64,000 nucleotides of DNA from Siphonodentalium dalli. Lineage: Eukaryota; Mollusca; Scaphopoda; Gadilida; Siphonodentaliidae. Position 1 is the first letter of the stretch; the number at the start of each line of letters is the position of its first letter. Location: contig CP136061.1 of NCBI GenBank assembly GCA_032622095.1, positions 231,692,944 through 231,756,943 on the forward strand, given 5' to 3'. Positions 1 to 12,200 of this stretch are shown here, piece after piece. The notes below the pieces were generated by a model. That model worked only from the letters and a program-made list of their open reading frames with translations, did not search any database and was not told the DNA's origin. Both the position numbers and the translations under genes were made by a program.

Positions 1-5
1 GATAC

Positions 6-1187
6 TAGTGATGAGCCGATAATCGGGAACGACAATCGGAATCGGCCGATTGTGGCCCATCGGATGACAATCGGTACTCGGGTTTGAACATCGGGATTTC
101 CGATTGTCTAAATAATAAATGAGTGCTTGTTTTTCTTCAATAAACTGTTTTATATATGACGATGTTTTGTTGAATAAATGACCAGTAAACGTGGGGAAAG
201 TGATACCAAACACAAACTTGATATACATACATGTATACCCCGGCCATACCTGGCTCTATGTTTAAACAATATATTAGTGGGGATCGCCGGGAAGCACGTG
301 ACACTTTGGGTTAGAGTGAGGCAACAAGCATGACGCCGTGATTGCGCATAATAATTCATTAATTATTGACATACCAGAACAGTCGTTTCAGTCGATTGAT
401 TTCTTTAGCATTGTGATGTACACAACATACATATCATGGGACTCATGTACGCCCATAGGTAACTTTATTGTTCGTCAACATGTAGACATTTGGATTTATG
501 TATGTCAAACTATCAAAATCAAAATGTATGCATACGCGCAGTACAACAAAGCTATCTATATAGTACATACAGCGTAACAGGTATAAACACTACTATATAA
601 ACCGAAAGTGCATGTCACGTGACTTTAGATAGTTGAAGACAATGTCATTCCATCCAGTCAGCCTCGTGTGACGTCACGTATATGTCACCACAAATGATTA
701 TTATGATGACCACGCCAAAATCAAATCGTGTCTGTGAAATTGACATGAACATGGTGTAACTTGCAACTAGTTCAGTCTGCTCATTTCCTTTGATGTGATG
801 TCTTTGAATTGGGATCAAAGTAAAATGCCGTTTGATGAATTGTTATCAAAAACGGACCATGGACATGTCGTCATGCACGTGGCTACATCAAACTTTCAAA
901 ATTGTTTTTGTGGAATAGCCTAGAATACATGGGTATGTTGCCTGTATTCGATCACTAGTCTGCCCATACCCACCTATCTACTTACCCAAACATATACTTA
1001 TGTATACAATGTACTGGCATATTACTATGTTTGTTGCTTGCTTCTAATTCTAAGTATTATATAACACATATCACATATTCTGCTATAATTATTTAAATAA
1101 TCGGAATCGGCACCTGAATCAGCCGATTGTGATCTCAAATAATCGGCAATCGGCGCACGGCTCTATTTGACAATCGGCTCATCACTA
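6..1187. mobile_element. Family G: hAT-like non-autonomous element
   Basis: Starts TAGTGATGAGCCGATAATCG and ends with the inverse, CAATCGGCTCATCACTA. The five bases left of it (gatac) equal the last five of the eight bases right of it (atagatac, 1188-1195), as expected for an 8 bp target duplication cut by the window edge. Subterminal 'atcgg/ccgat' repeats are dense. No transposase ORF. Confidence 0.8.
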
Positions 1188-1191
1188 ATAG

Positions 1192-1345
1192 ATACTTCCC
1201 AGAAGATGAGGCCTAAGCAGAAGGATGTCCCCAGAGGATGAATTTGGTGAGGGCTAGCCCACTGTGCTGGGTGGGATCACTAAATTCACCCTCTGGGGAC
1301 CTCATTCTGCAAATTTCAGATACACTATTTCAAGGCTTGAGACCG
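1192..1345. repeat. Family D palindromic element copy
   Basis: Self-complementary 'cagagg(g)tgaattt...aaattcaccctctgg' arms with the 'cctcattctgcaaat' edge and an 'atttcaaggcttg' right end. The left end is degenerate ('gaagatgaggcctaagcag'). Confidence 0.7.
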
Positions 1346-1553
1346 ATTCATGACAGTCTCCAAATTCTGTTCACCTACTTATAGATGCCAAAGCCATGAC
1401 TATAAGAGGACAAGACATAGAAACCAGACAATGCTGAAATGCTTGAAAGATTAACTAAAGTCTTCAATAGTAGAAATTCCAGTGCTTTGATACCAACATT
1501 AATGAAGAGCTACATATAACAGATAATAAAGCTGCACTGACCACCGGGATATA

Positions 1554-1716
1554 CAGTAATGCCCTAAATAATCAACTCCTTAACCACTGCAGAATTATGG
1601 GTAATTTTTCTGAGAGCTTTCCGATGAATGGCAACAAGCCATATTTCCGACTAAATCCTGAAAAATTATCCATAATTCTGCTGTGGTTAAGGAGTCGATT
1701 ATTTAGGGCATTACTG
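1554..1716. mobile_element. Family E: mariner-like palindromic MITE
   Basis: Begins CAGTAATGCCCTAAATAATC and ends with its inverse complement; TA flanks both ends. The arms are nearly perfectly complementary over the whole length. It lies inside a weaker inverted pair (1330-1356 and 1732-1760, 'aaggcttgagaccgattcat'). Confidence 0.85.
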
Positions 1717-1995
1717 TAAAAACTATACAATTGCTGTCATGAATCGGTCTCAAGCCTTGTCAGTATTATCCAATTAAACAATATAGGGTAAAATAATTTT
1801 AATTTGTGGTGGTCTATCATTTTGTTCATTTCGTGGTATGGCCAAACAACGAAATTAAGAGCTAACGATTTGAGACTACAATATTTATTGGTTCTGCTCT
1901 GACTTACGGACTGTATATTTTGGCGTGTCATAAATTGCGTGTAATAAAACATGTCAGGTGAGATGAAATGTAACTAATTTATATAAAATAACCCA

Positions 1996-2285
1996 TTGTC
2001 TATTGTCTATATACTTGTCTATTGTCTATATACTTGTCTATTGTCTATATACTTGTCTATTGTCTATATACTTGTCTATTGTCTATATGCTTGTCTATTG
2101 TCTATTGTCTATATATTTGTCTATTGTCTATATACTTGTCTATTGTCTATATCCTTGTCTATTGTCTATATACTTGTCTATTGTCTATATACTTGTCTAT
2201 TGTCTATATACTTGTCTATTGTCTATATACTTGTCTATTGTCTATATACTTGTCTATTGTCTATATACTTGTCTATTGTCTATTT
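1996..2285. repeat. 19 bp minisatellite
   Basis: About 15 tandem copies of 'tctatatacttgtctattg' with a few substitutions and one shortened unit near 2098. All overlapping ORFs (MSIVYILVYCLYTCLL type) are translations of the repeat. It abuts the composite family-D element at 2289. Confidence 0.97.
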
Positions 2286-2288
2286 ACT

Positions 2289-2690
2289 CCAGGCCTGAGA
2301 ATAGGGTGCCTGTCATTTGCAGAATGAGGTCCCCAGAGGGTGAATTTAGTGACGCTATCCTCTGGGGACCTCATTCTGATTAGGCCTCATCTTCTCTGGA
2401 AAGTTTCTTTATTATCAAATTTCTATAGAAACTTTTCACATAGATTCTATTTCTTTTTTAGTTTAGTTTTTCTATATCCCCAAATTGGCAGATGACACAA
2501 TGCATAATCGAGGTTCCTAATGGGTGTATATCACAATATTCATCATTTCAGAACTTCAATGACTCCCATAGCAGATGAGGCCATGCAGAATGAGGTCCCC
2601 AGAGGGTGAATTTGGTGATGCTCGCCCAATATGTGGGATAGCATCACTAAACTCACCCTCTGGGGAACTCATACTGCAAATGACAGGCCT
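2289..2690. mobile_element. Composite family D element (two palindromes plus spacer)
   Basis: Left palindrome 2289-2392 and right palindrome 2575-2690 flank a spacer ('ctttattatcaaat', 'ccaaattggcaga', 'cataatcgaggt'). The outer ends 'aggcctgagaata' and 'gacaggcctg' are inverted. The same arrangement recurs at 35650-36475 and 46036-46482, so this is one ~400 bp element, not chance neighbours. Confidence 0.75.
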
Positions 2691-3036
2691 GTAAGAGTCC
2701 ATGAATTGTGCACTATCGACAACTGACTACCTTGAGGTCCAAGTTCTCATTAATAACTACCCAAAGGGGTCATAATACCCTGTATTTACCTGTTGAGCTG
2801 GACAAATACCATCTGTGATCAATGAATTCACGTCCCCACGAAATTGCCTTTTTGTGAGAAATAACCAAAAATTATTCTCACGAAATCAAAGCCATTAACA
2901 GTACTTCATTATACTCTGATGGTGTGACCTGATGGCTGAGTGATTTCACTGATGCTATGTTTCTTATGGATATATGTTCATTCTGAGTAGTCGTAATATC
3001 TATGGACAAAGCGAAATGAAGAAAAATGATACTCAC

Positions 3037-3206
3037 GATCCAAATTTGTAGTTAATTGGTTTAGGTCTCGTCCCTTCTATCTCGTGGAGCAACGGGGTGA
3101 ATATCCTCCAGGCTTCGTATAATTCATCAGATCTGACAAAGTGGAGTTGAGATCCACAGAAGACATCGAGTATAAGTCGCTCATAAGCATCAGGCAAATT
3201 TACTCC
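3037..3206 (-). CDS. G6PD: G6PD exon 11 (residues 472-528)
   Basis: [40 protein letters not shown] and [17 protein letters not shown]. The AAG acceptor follows 3206 and the GTGAGT donor is at 3031-3036. It ends with two bases of a Ser codon, leading into the RGPxEAD C-terminal exon. I could not find that exon in 1-3030 on the minus strand. Confidence 0.97.
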
Positions 3207-6200
3207 CTTCAAGATAAAACAAAGTTTCAAGATTTATAAAAATATATTCAGAGTTCCAGACTAAATTTTACGAAACCAATTTAACTTTTTATTTAGAATT
3301 CTGGTCAATTAAATAACATGTTTGGTATGGGAATTGATACATAAAAGATGATATTTTGTTTTTTATTATATGTTTCCCCATTATATAGTGGGAAAATGCT
3401 GCAACGTAAATATCATATTTTTGTATAGACCGACAGTAAAGATATCATTTGTTATTCAACAACCGACAGTAAAGATATCATTTGTTATTCAACAAGAGCA
3501 CACCGTCGGGGCGTGGCATAATACAGCCGTTTCTGGAGTAGAGTGGGGCATGTAGACAGAACCCATATTTGAACTTGATCTGTATACCAAATTTGGTTCA
3601 GTTCACTCGATTCAATCTAAAGTTATCATCTGGAAACCGCATATCAGGTAAAATCTAAGTCGAAAAAGGGGCATAACTCAGTCAAAATCATGCTGACGAA
3701 ACCCATATTCGAACTTGAACTGTATTTTGGGGTGGTAAACTAACATACCAAATTTGGTTCCATTCACTTGATTCAATCTAAAGTTATCATCCGGAAGAGA
3801 CCACAAATCAGATAAAATCTGAATCTAAATCTAAAGTCGAAAAAGGGACATAACTCAGTCAAAATCATGGTAAACTACCATACCGAATTTGGTTCAGTTC
3901 ACTTGATTCAATCTAAAGTTATCATCCGGAAACCAAAAGCGGATGGACGAATGGACGACGGATGGACGGACAACCCATTTACATAAAACAACCGTCGCTT
4001 ACTTCCGGTAAAATCAGCTGATCTGTAGCTTGCCGAATGTCGTCATCACTAGAAAGCGGTTGCTACCTATCAGCTGAACGGTTCCGTGTATTGTTTAATT
4101 TGTTGTGCTATCTTAAGTGAAAATGCTTCATATTAAATTTAGCAACTTTAAGCACTAAAAATAATAATTATTGACATGGTTAAAGAATATAATAAATAGA
4201 ACACCTATGGTGTTTTGAAGGAATCCCATATTATTTCATTCGTGACTAGCAGTGGAAATAATTATGGTATTAACTCAAAAACCATAGGTATCCTCTATAT
4301 ATTGAATTTTATATCCATTTATTTCTGGAACTCAGAATACGTAATTAACCTTTTGATAACTGGATATTTTATGTTTTTAGTTACTTGAGGCCGGTTTTAT
4401 ACATAGCGCCAAACACGGGTCATGCCATCTTCCCCTGGCTCGACATTGGCTCGACATTGGCGCGTCTGTGGCTTGTGTTACGTTTGTTTGATATATATAC
4501 GTCGAGCCAGCTGGCACGTGCTGTAATCGTATATTTCGAACAATATCAGCATTTTTGATATAAAATACTGTCTGCTATAATTATTTCCCTTGGGAAGTTC
4601 ACTAAAATTGGTTGTGATAGTGTCGTGACAATGTACTGTAAACTCGCTGATGTGTCTGTTTATTCTTCTATATAATACATGAATCCTTAATTTATGCTTT
4701 CGTTGGTTTCAAAATCGGGATCTTGTCATTCATCTCCCTTGAACCTTCGTATATATCTCTGCAATATATTTATTCCAAGATTTCACGAAACGTCCTTTGT
4801 CAGTCAATACATGCATGTCCCCATATATAAAGTACCGTACAATTGCCTTCAGTGCATATTTACAACTGCCAAGAGTTAGCACGTCTGTGGCCCGACGCTG
4901 TTTTATATGACATGTCAGACACGGGTCGCTCTAGGATGCAACAGAGATGACGTAATGACGCCAAAAAACTTCAAAATGCACATGCTCTCCACCAAAGGGG
5001 TCCTAAATGGGGAGTGATGTTCCCTGAATCATCTTAGCGCGACCCGTGTTTAGCATGTCGTATAAAACAGCGTCGAGCCATAGACGTGTAACACGTCGGC
5101 ACCAGGTGTGTAGCATGTTGGGTCGTGCCAGAGAAATTCTGATGAGCGAATTGGTTTTATACGTCATGCTCCAGTCGCGCTATATTGGACTTTGTCATTT
5201 TCACATTAATTAGGCTGGCTCGACCCGTGTCTGGCTCGACGTATAAAACGGGCCTAACCCTGGCTTATTACTGTGTCCAATTTCAAGGACTGTTGGCTAT
5301 AATCTAGATGTTATGTCAAAATACAAATAAATTATGTTGTGTAATTAGAAGTAATAATGTTTGTGTATGTTTGTATAAGACGGGTTCGCATGCTTCCGAA
5401 ATTAAGTAAACAATGTGTATTTTTTCGTATTAAATTCCAGTTTGATTTGACAATTCATGTAGAATTCAGAACAAATATTATAATTTCTTTGGAATAAACC
5501 AGTTGCCGTGTTAATAGGGACATTTTAAATTTTAACTTTTAAATTTTAAATGAGTGGGTCACTTGTCTTAAATGGGGACTGTACACTAAATCTGGCCAGT
5601 TGTTGGACCATCTCCTATAATACTCAACCGGATATATGCAACAAATGAATGAATTTGAGCAATGGATGAGTGTAAAATACACTCATTTACTTTATGTACG
5701 ATATAAAACAACAGGGTAATTATAATGATAATCAGTTTATGGCTCGAGTCATTAACTAATTTTAGTTATAATTATCATGTTGTTTACATCGTTCATAGAG
5801 CACATGAGTGTATTTTGCACTAACCGATGGCTAAAATTCATTAATTTGTTGCATATATTCTATTGAGTATAATAGATGGTCCCATAAATGGCCGGATTTA
5901 GTGTACATTCCACCTTTAAACTCTGCTATAGGAGAGTAATGGAACGGATATCACAAGTTGTTTTAACCCTCCATTTACTGGAGCTTCCTGAAATGTTATG
6001 ATCACCCTGTGCCAATGCATTTTATCATATATGCGATGCGATTCTCCCATAGGAAGCCTTGCATATATAAGAGAATACATTGGCCTAACAATATTTACCT
6101 TGACCTTATAAAGCCAGTGCATTCTCTTATATATGCGAGGCGCCTACGGGAGACTCACATATATAACAGAATGCACTGGCAAACGATCTTTAATGCTGCA

Positions 6201-9200
6201 TCAGCGCAGTTCCTGTCATGAATGGAATAAGTCAAAGGAAACTACATCACATTGCGACCACTGACCTGATATCTATCGCTGTATGATAAATCAAGTTCTG
6301 TCTCCTCACAATCGAAGCTCATTCCTGGAGACTTCGTCGTCATTTTCAGATACACCGCCTCATTTGGCTGGACTCGAATAACCAATTCATTTCGCTTCAC
6401 ACTTCCTGTTGGGAAAATGTCCCCAGACACGTCTTTGAATTGAACTCTGACTTCTGCTTTTCTTTCATTCAATGCTGCAAATGAGATAAATTTATTAGTG
6501 ACAAAAATGGACTGGAATAATAATGCGACCAAGCCTTGAAATAGTGTGTCTGTCATTTGCAGAATGAGGTCCCCAGAGGGTGAATTTAGTGACGCTACCC
6601 CACATAGCGGGCTAGCATCACTAAATTCGCCCTCTGGGAACCTCATTCTGCTTAGGCCTCAGCAGAATGAGGTTCCCAGAGGGTGAATTTAGTGATGCTA
6701 GCCCGCTATGCGGGGGTAGCGTCACTAAATTCACCCTCTGGGGACCTCATTCTGCAAATGACAGACATGTTATTTCAAGGCTTGAATGCGACAGATAGTG
6801 ATTTCATGAATTTGTAGTAACAAGAGCATCACTAGGATGTGACAAAATACGTCGGTGTTAATACCAACTAAGGGCTAGAACTCTGGTGAAAATTGTTGGG
6901 CAGAACCCAAATTACAACTTGACCTGTATTTTGGCTAGTACTCACAAACCAAATTTCATTCCATTCAGTTCCGACATACTAAAGTCATCATCCGGAAACG
7001 AAAATAAGTACAAATTCCAAAAAAAAGGGGCCATAACTCTGGTGCATATGGACTATCTAACAATGTCATTTGGAAACCAAAAGCAAACTGATGGACAGAC
7101 TGGCAAATAACATAATACGTCCTGTTTTTTAAAAAACGGATGCATAAAAACGAATGCATCGCAGAGTATCCCAAAATTGGTTTTGGTTAAGGTTAATTAA
7201 TTTTCTGATGTGATTTAATTCGAAATATGTTTTAATACTGCATACAATGACTGGACAAAACCTGTTGCAAGTGGATATCCTTCATGTGGTGCATGAATAT
7301 ACCAAAGATCTAGGTGATCCAAGATAGAGATAGAGATACAAGGACAATACGTATTTCAATCAAAGGGCCATAACTTCAGAAGAAATGAATGGACAAAACC
7401 TGTTGCCAATGGATATTGTTCCACTCACGCAGTGTCATGAGTTTACTAATGAAAGTGTCAATGACACTGTAGCTCAACTTGGAGTGGGGATAATGCCAGC
7501 AGCCATGTTTTTTATTGAATATCATTCAAATTTGATAGCTCCCAACTAAAGGTGATCCTAAACATGCCTGTAAGTTTTGAAAACAATTCTCCATTAAATA
7601 CGGGCTACAGGCTGTGCCAATGTATTCAAATTTGAAATCCAAGATGGCAGCCGGCAGTCATGTTCTTCATCAAAAATAGTTCAAATTTGATAGCTCCCAA
7701 CTAAAGGTGATCCTAAACATGCCTGTAAGTATTGAAAACAATTCTCCATTAAATGCAGGCTACAGGGTGTGCCAACGTACTCAAATTTGAAATCCAAGAT
7801 GGCTGCTGCTGACATGTTTTTAAACGGATTTCGGAAATAAAGCGAGACTCTCATCTGAAGGTCACCCTGAAGATCCATAAGGAGTTTGGTGATGAACAGA
7901 TGAGAGATGTGACCTGTAGGGCTTTTCCGAAGGATTTATTTAAATACCAGATGGCTGCTGGTGGCCATGTTTATTTGCTGAATGACCCCAAAATGACCCG
8001 TTCCCATCAATGTCAACATCCATGAAATTTTGTATTATCATGAGACATGAGCCCTGTTTTTTGGCCAAATGACCCTTAAATGACAAGTTCCCATCTACAT
8101 GTCAATGTCAACAGCCATGCCAAATTTCATAATGATCCAACCAAAGGTACATGTACTCACTGAGAGCTTTCCGTGACGAATGGCAGCAAGCCATATTTCA
8201 AACTAAATCCTGAAAAGTTGCCCATAATTCTGCTGTGGTTAAGGGGTCGATTATTTATGGCATTACTAACTATAATAGTTGTATTGAGGATGTGCCTGAC
8301 CTGTTAGTTGCCAGTATTTTGTTAATTCTGAACATTATATCAAAATACCTTTTCCACACTTCAGAATGAATGGCACACCTTCCCATCTCTCATTGTCGAT
8401 GAACAAAATAGCTGTGGCAAATGTTGGTGTAACAGAATCTGAAGAAATAAATCAAATTACTCTGAAATGAAGCGAAGTGACACTTGAGGAATAAACTGTG
8501 AAATTTTGAGTTTGTGGTGAAACTGAGGTATAAACTATGACATCTTGTGTTTGTGGCAAGCCTTGAAATAGTGTGTCTGTCATTCTGCTTACAACTCAGC
8601 AGAATGAGGTTCCCAGAGGGTGAATTTGGTGATGCTAGCCCACTATGCGGGGTAGCATCACTAAATTCACCCTCTGGGGACCTCATTCTGCAAATGACAG
8701 GCACACTATTTCAAGGCTTGGTTTGTGGTGAGATTATACTCCCCTTTTGATACAGTAGGATCACCCGGATACACCTGATCTAGTGTCCTGTATATCAGAG
8801 ATTTTCTTTCAAATGAAATCTTGACATCAAATCTCCGTTCCGACGTGAACATTGAATCGAATATTGAATTGAGTCAGGTGGCATTAATTAGTGTTGAAAC
8901 AATTAGTCGACTAACCATGTTGATAGCTCCCAATGTTGACTGTATTTTGTCATTGACAAGTCATAACATTGTATATATATCCCACAATAGGTGTTAAAAG
9001 ACAATAGTGTAGGTATATAACATGTTGATCAAACACTTGCTGCAGATGTAACAGTGTTAAAAATGCAATGTAGTCAGTATGTTCAAAATTCATGCACCAT
9101 TCGTGAGATTCGTGGGTCACCAGGTGTTCCAAGTTCTATGTTGGTGAAATTGACATTCGGGACTCAAAGTTTCAACGGAACTTTTTGATCAATAAGAGTG

Positions 9201-12200
9201 ATTGAAGAACACCAGTTTATTAAAATCATGTTATTAAATACTTTCGGTTTAGTAGCATGCGATGATTGAAGAACAACAGTTTATTAAAATCATGTTATTA
9301 AATACTTCCGGTTTAATAGCATGCGAAAAAGCTGATATTTTTTTGTTTATATACCTGTTGTGTTGGTCTCTTGCTTTCAACATCTGTGAACATAATCATT
9401 ACATGAGTTCTTTCATCAATTGATTCAATTATGAACATTTTTATCACGTGATTACTTGAATAAACAGAGTGAGACATCTTTCCACTGAATTATTGTCCTT
9501 TGAAGTTTGAACAGCGCTAGTAATGGGCGAAAATTGCGACTTGGAGAGGAAAATAAGTGTATTGGTATACCTATTTAATTCTCGATGAAGGTACCGACTA
9601 GTCGACTTCCACTTGACTTTTGGGTTTGACTAGTATAGTTGACTCCAGAATATCAAAGTCGTTTCAGCACTAGTATTAATTCCATTTTCTCTCTAATTTT
9701 ACCTACAGATCACAAGAGTCTTTGTTGCCATGGGCTCCGGGTTGTTGTAGTTGTTTTATTAGCAAATCAAGGAATTTGTCATACCCCTTTAACCCTTTAC
9801 CCAACAAACCGGCCAAAACCGGCCAAATAAAGCTTCAACAGCCTAAAATATCTTCGGTCTGTCTCAATAGAACCATACAAATATGGATATCATTGGAACC
9901 GGCTCATTGACCACATTGTGATGGTTACAGTTATGCCCTGTGCCAATGCATTCTCTTATATATGCGAGTCGACCATAGGTCGCCTCGCATATATAAGAGA
10001 ATGCATTGGCCTAAAAAAAATCTTTTTTTACCATTTTTTCTTACATTCTTTAACAATTTTATAATTTTTAATGTGTTAAGCCAATGCATTCTCTTATATA
10101 TGCGAGGCGACCTATGGTCGACTCGCATATATAAGAGAATGCATTGGCACAGGGCCCTTCTGTTGGGTAAAGGGTTAATGAAAGTGAAACAAATAAGAGT
10201 AACTATGTTTAATTTTTATGCAACTGCAGATATATTTTGTCATGTGCAGTGAAACCGTAGAGCAGAATCAAGTCGATTCGAAAATATCAAAATCAGTGGA
10301 CCGAATTGGAGACGATCTAGAATAGAATGACCAATATTGACATAGAATCTGTTATACGAACCATTTGGTACAGTGGGATCATCCAGATAGCTTTCTGTTT
10401 GTTCTCCCGTTCCATCTGAGTTCCCTACATACTGACCCAGGACAACATTGTCCAGCTTTAGTGGCTTGATGCTCTTCAGTACCTTCACCTGGATTGTTAA
10501 ATTGTGTTTAAATAATTTAATCATTAAATAATTGAATGAATTGGACCCAAAACTCAGGCACAGCCTATTTTATTGGATCCAAACAGAAAAAAAATGAAAA
10601 TAGACAAATAAGGAGACAAAACAATTCAATGGTGAAAATATCTTGTATCATGGAAATTCATAAAAATAATTTAGTATGAAGCATCAGTAATTGCACTAAA
10701 TAAAACAAGGTTGTCCTGAAAATACTACTGATGTTCATGTGTAAGAGTTTAGAATGATTCAATTTTCAATTAAAGTTTTGATGTAATAAATTCCATATAG
10801 ATTTTAATGATGTAACACAGCCACATGTATCAATCTGTAAATTAAACCAGAAGAGATCAAGTTGATGTGCATTCAAAGCTGCCTACATATAGCTGGTTAA
10901 AGATTAGAATAGGGAGCTTTGATCAAATTGAATATTTACTTTTCAGAGCTTTCTGAAATAGAACGGATATGCTACAGATATGTTATATTCATTCTAAGGT
11001 TTAAATTGAATTTTGGATTGTTAAATAAACATGTTCTCAAAGGGCATATCCTGTTCATCCTACAGGCAAGGATTAATCACTCGGACGGCGAGGATTGTAT
11101 CAATCGTGAGCTGTTTGTGGTGAATAAACTTTAGGGTGAACCATCTTAAGTGTATTAGTTTTATGGAAAGCGGTAATATGAATTATTATCAGCATTTTAA
11201 GTAGAGTTCACTCCAGAATATATATACCGTTACCTTCCCTGTTCTGACATAAATAAGATGGCAAATGCACAAGTTGACACCAAGAAGAAATAGCAAGTAT
11301 ATATGCACTGAGTAAAACGCCTTTAAATGTTAATTCTATTTCTATAAATTGTTATAAATTTCATAATAAATAATAGGCCGTGGAAAATAACAGCTCTTCA
11401 TAGTTGTTATTCTAATTAATAAGGTGATTCTCTTCATAGTTGTTATTCTCATACATTCTCCTTCAAGGAGTACTGTACACTAAATCCGGCCATTTATGGG
11501 ACCATCTCCTTTTATCATCAACAGAATATATGCAACAAATGAATGAATTTGTGTCATGTGTTGGCGCAAAATACACTTGTGTGCTTTATGAACGATGCAA
11601 ACAACATGGTAATTATAAACATGATATCACTGGAGTCATAAATTCATTTTCATTACAATTACCATGTTGTTCAGTGTACTGTACCCCTGAAAGAGGCGAC
11701 GCTCTTTATAGCTGTTAGTCGCATACATTCTAATTAATGGTCAGACGCACGTTTCGCCAAAATGTCATGGCATTTCAAAATGGATTTTCTAAATCTGTCT
11801 GGAATGACTTTTTGAAATTTGGTACAAGTGGTTATTGTATATAAGAACGATCAACCCATTGGATATTATAACATCATTTACAATGCTGAAATGGCACAAA
11901 CAATATTTAATAATTTCATTGTCTTCAGATACCAAGAAACTTCTGTAAAATATACCTGTTTAAAGGTACTCAATCCGATAAAACTCCTCTCAATTACTAT
12001 TTCAATGGCTTCGGGGGTCAAAAATATTTGATTCGAGTCGAGAAAGTCACCCATCAAAGCTCAGATTTGTTAGATATCGATTTTAGAAATATATTATTTT
12101 TCATTATCGGGAATACTTTCTGGCCCAGATCTCAGTCAAAATTGCGTTATTATTACCACTTGGTTTTAGAGTTATCCATCCTTGTCTGTTTGAATAGAGT

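Noticed and set aside
1996-2383. Three overlapping plus-strand ORFs of 100-126 codons with regular leucine/tyrosine pattern
   Set aside because: They are three frames of a 19 bp minisatellite (19 is not a multiple of 3), so the periodic hydrophobic peptide is an artefact.
6242-6646. 134-codon minus-strand ORF taken as one protein
   Set aside because: Only 6266-6474 is coding (G6PD exon 10); the N-terminal part is a family D palindrome and the C-terminal part is intron.
9931-10252. ORFs encoding [16 protein letters not shown]-type peptides, repeated at 14679, 19758, 27048, 36318, 36884 and 52685
   Set aside because: Both strands of the same hairpin give the same peptide; they are MITE hairpins, not a conserved protein family.
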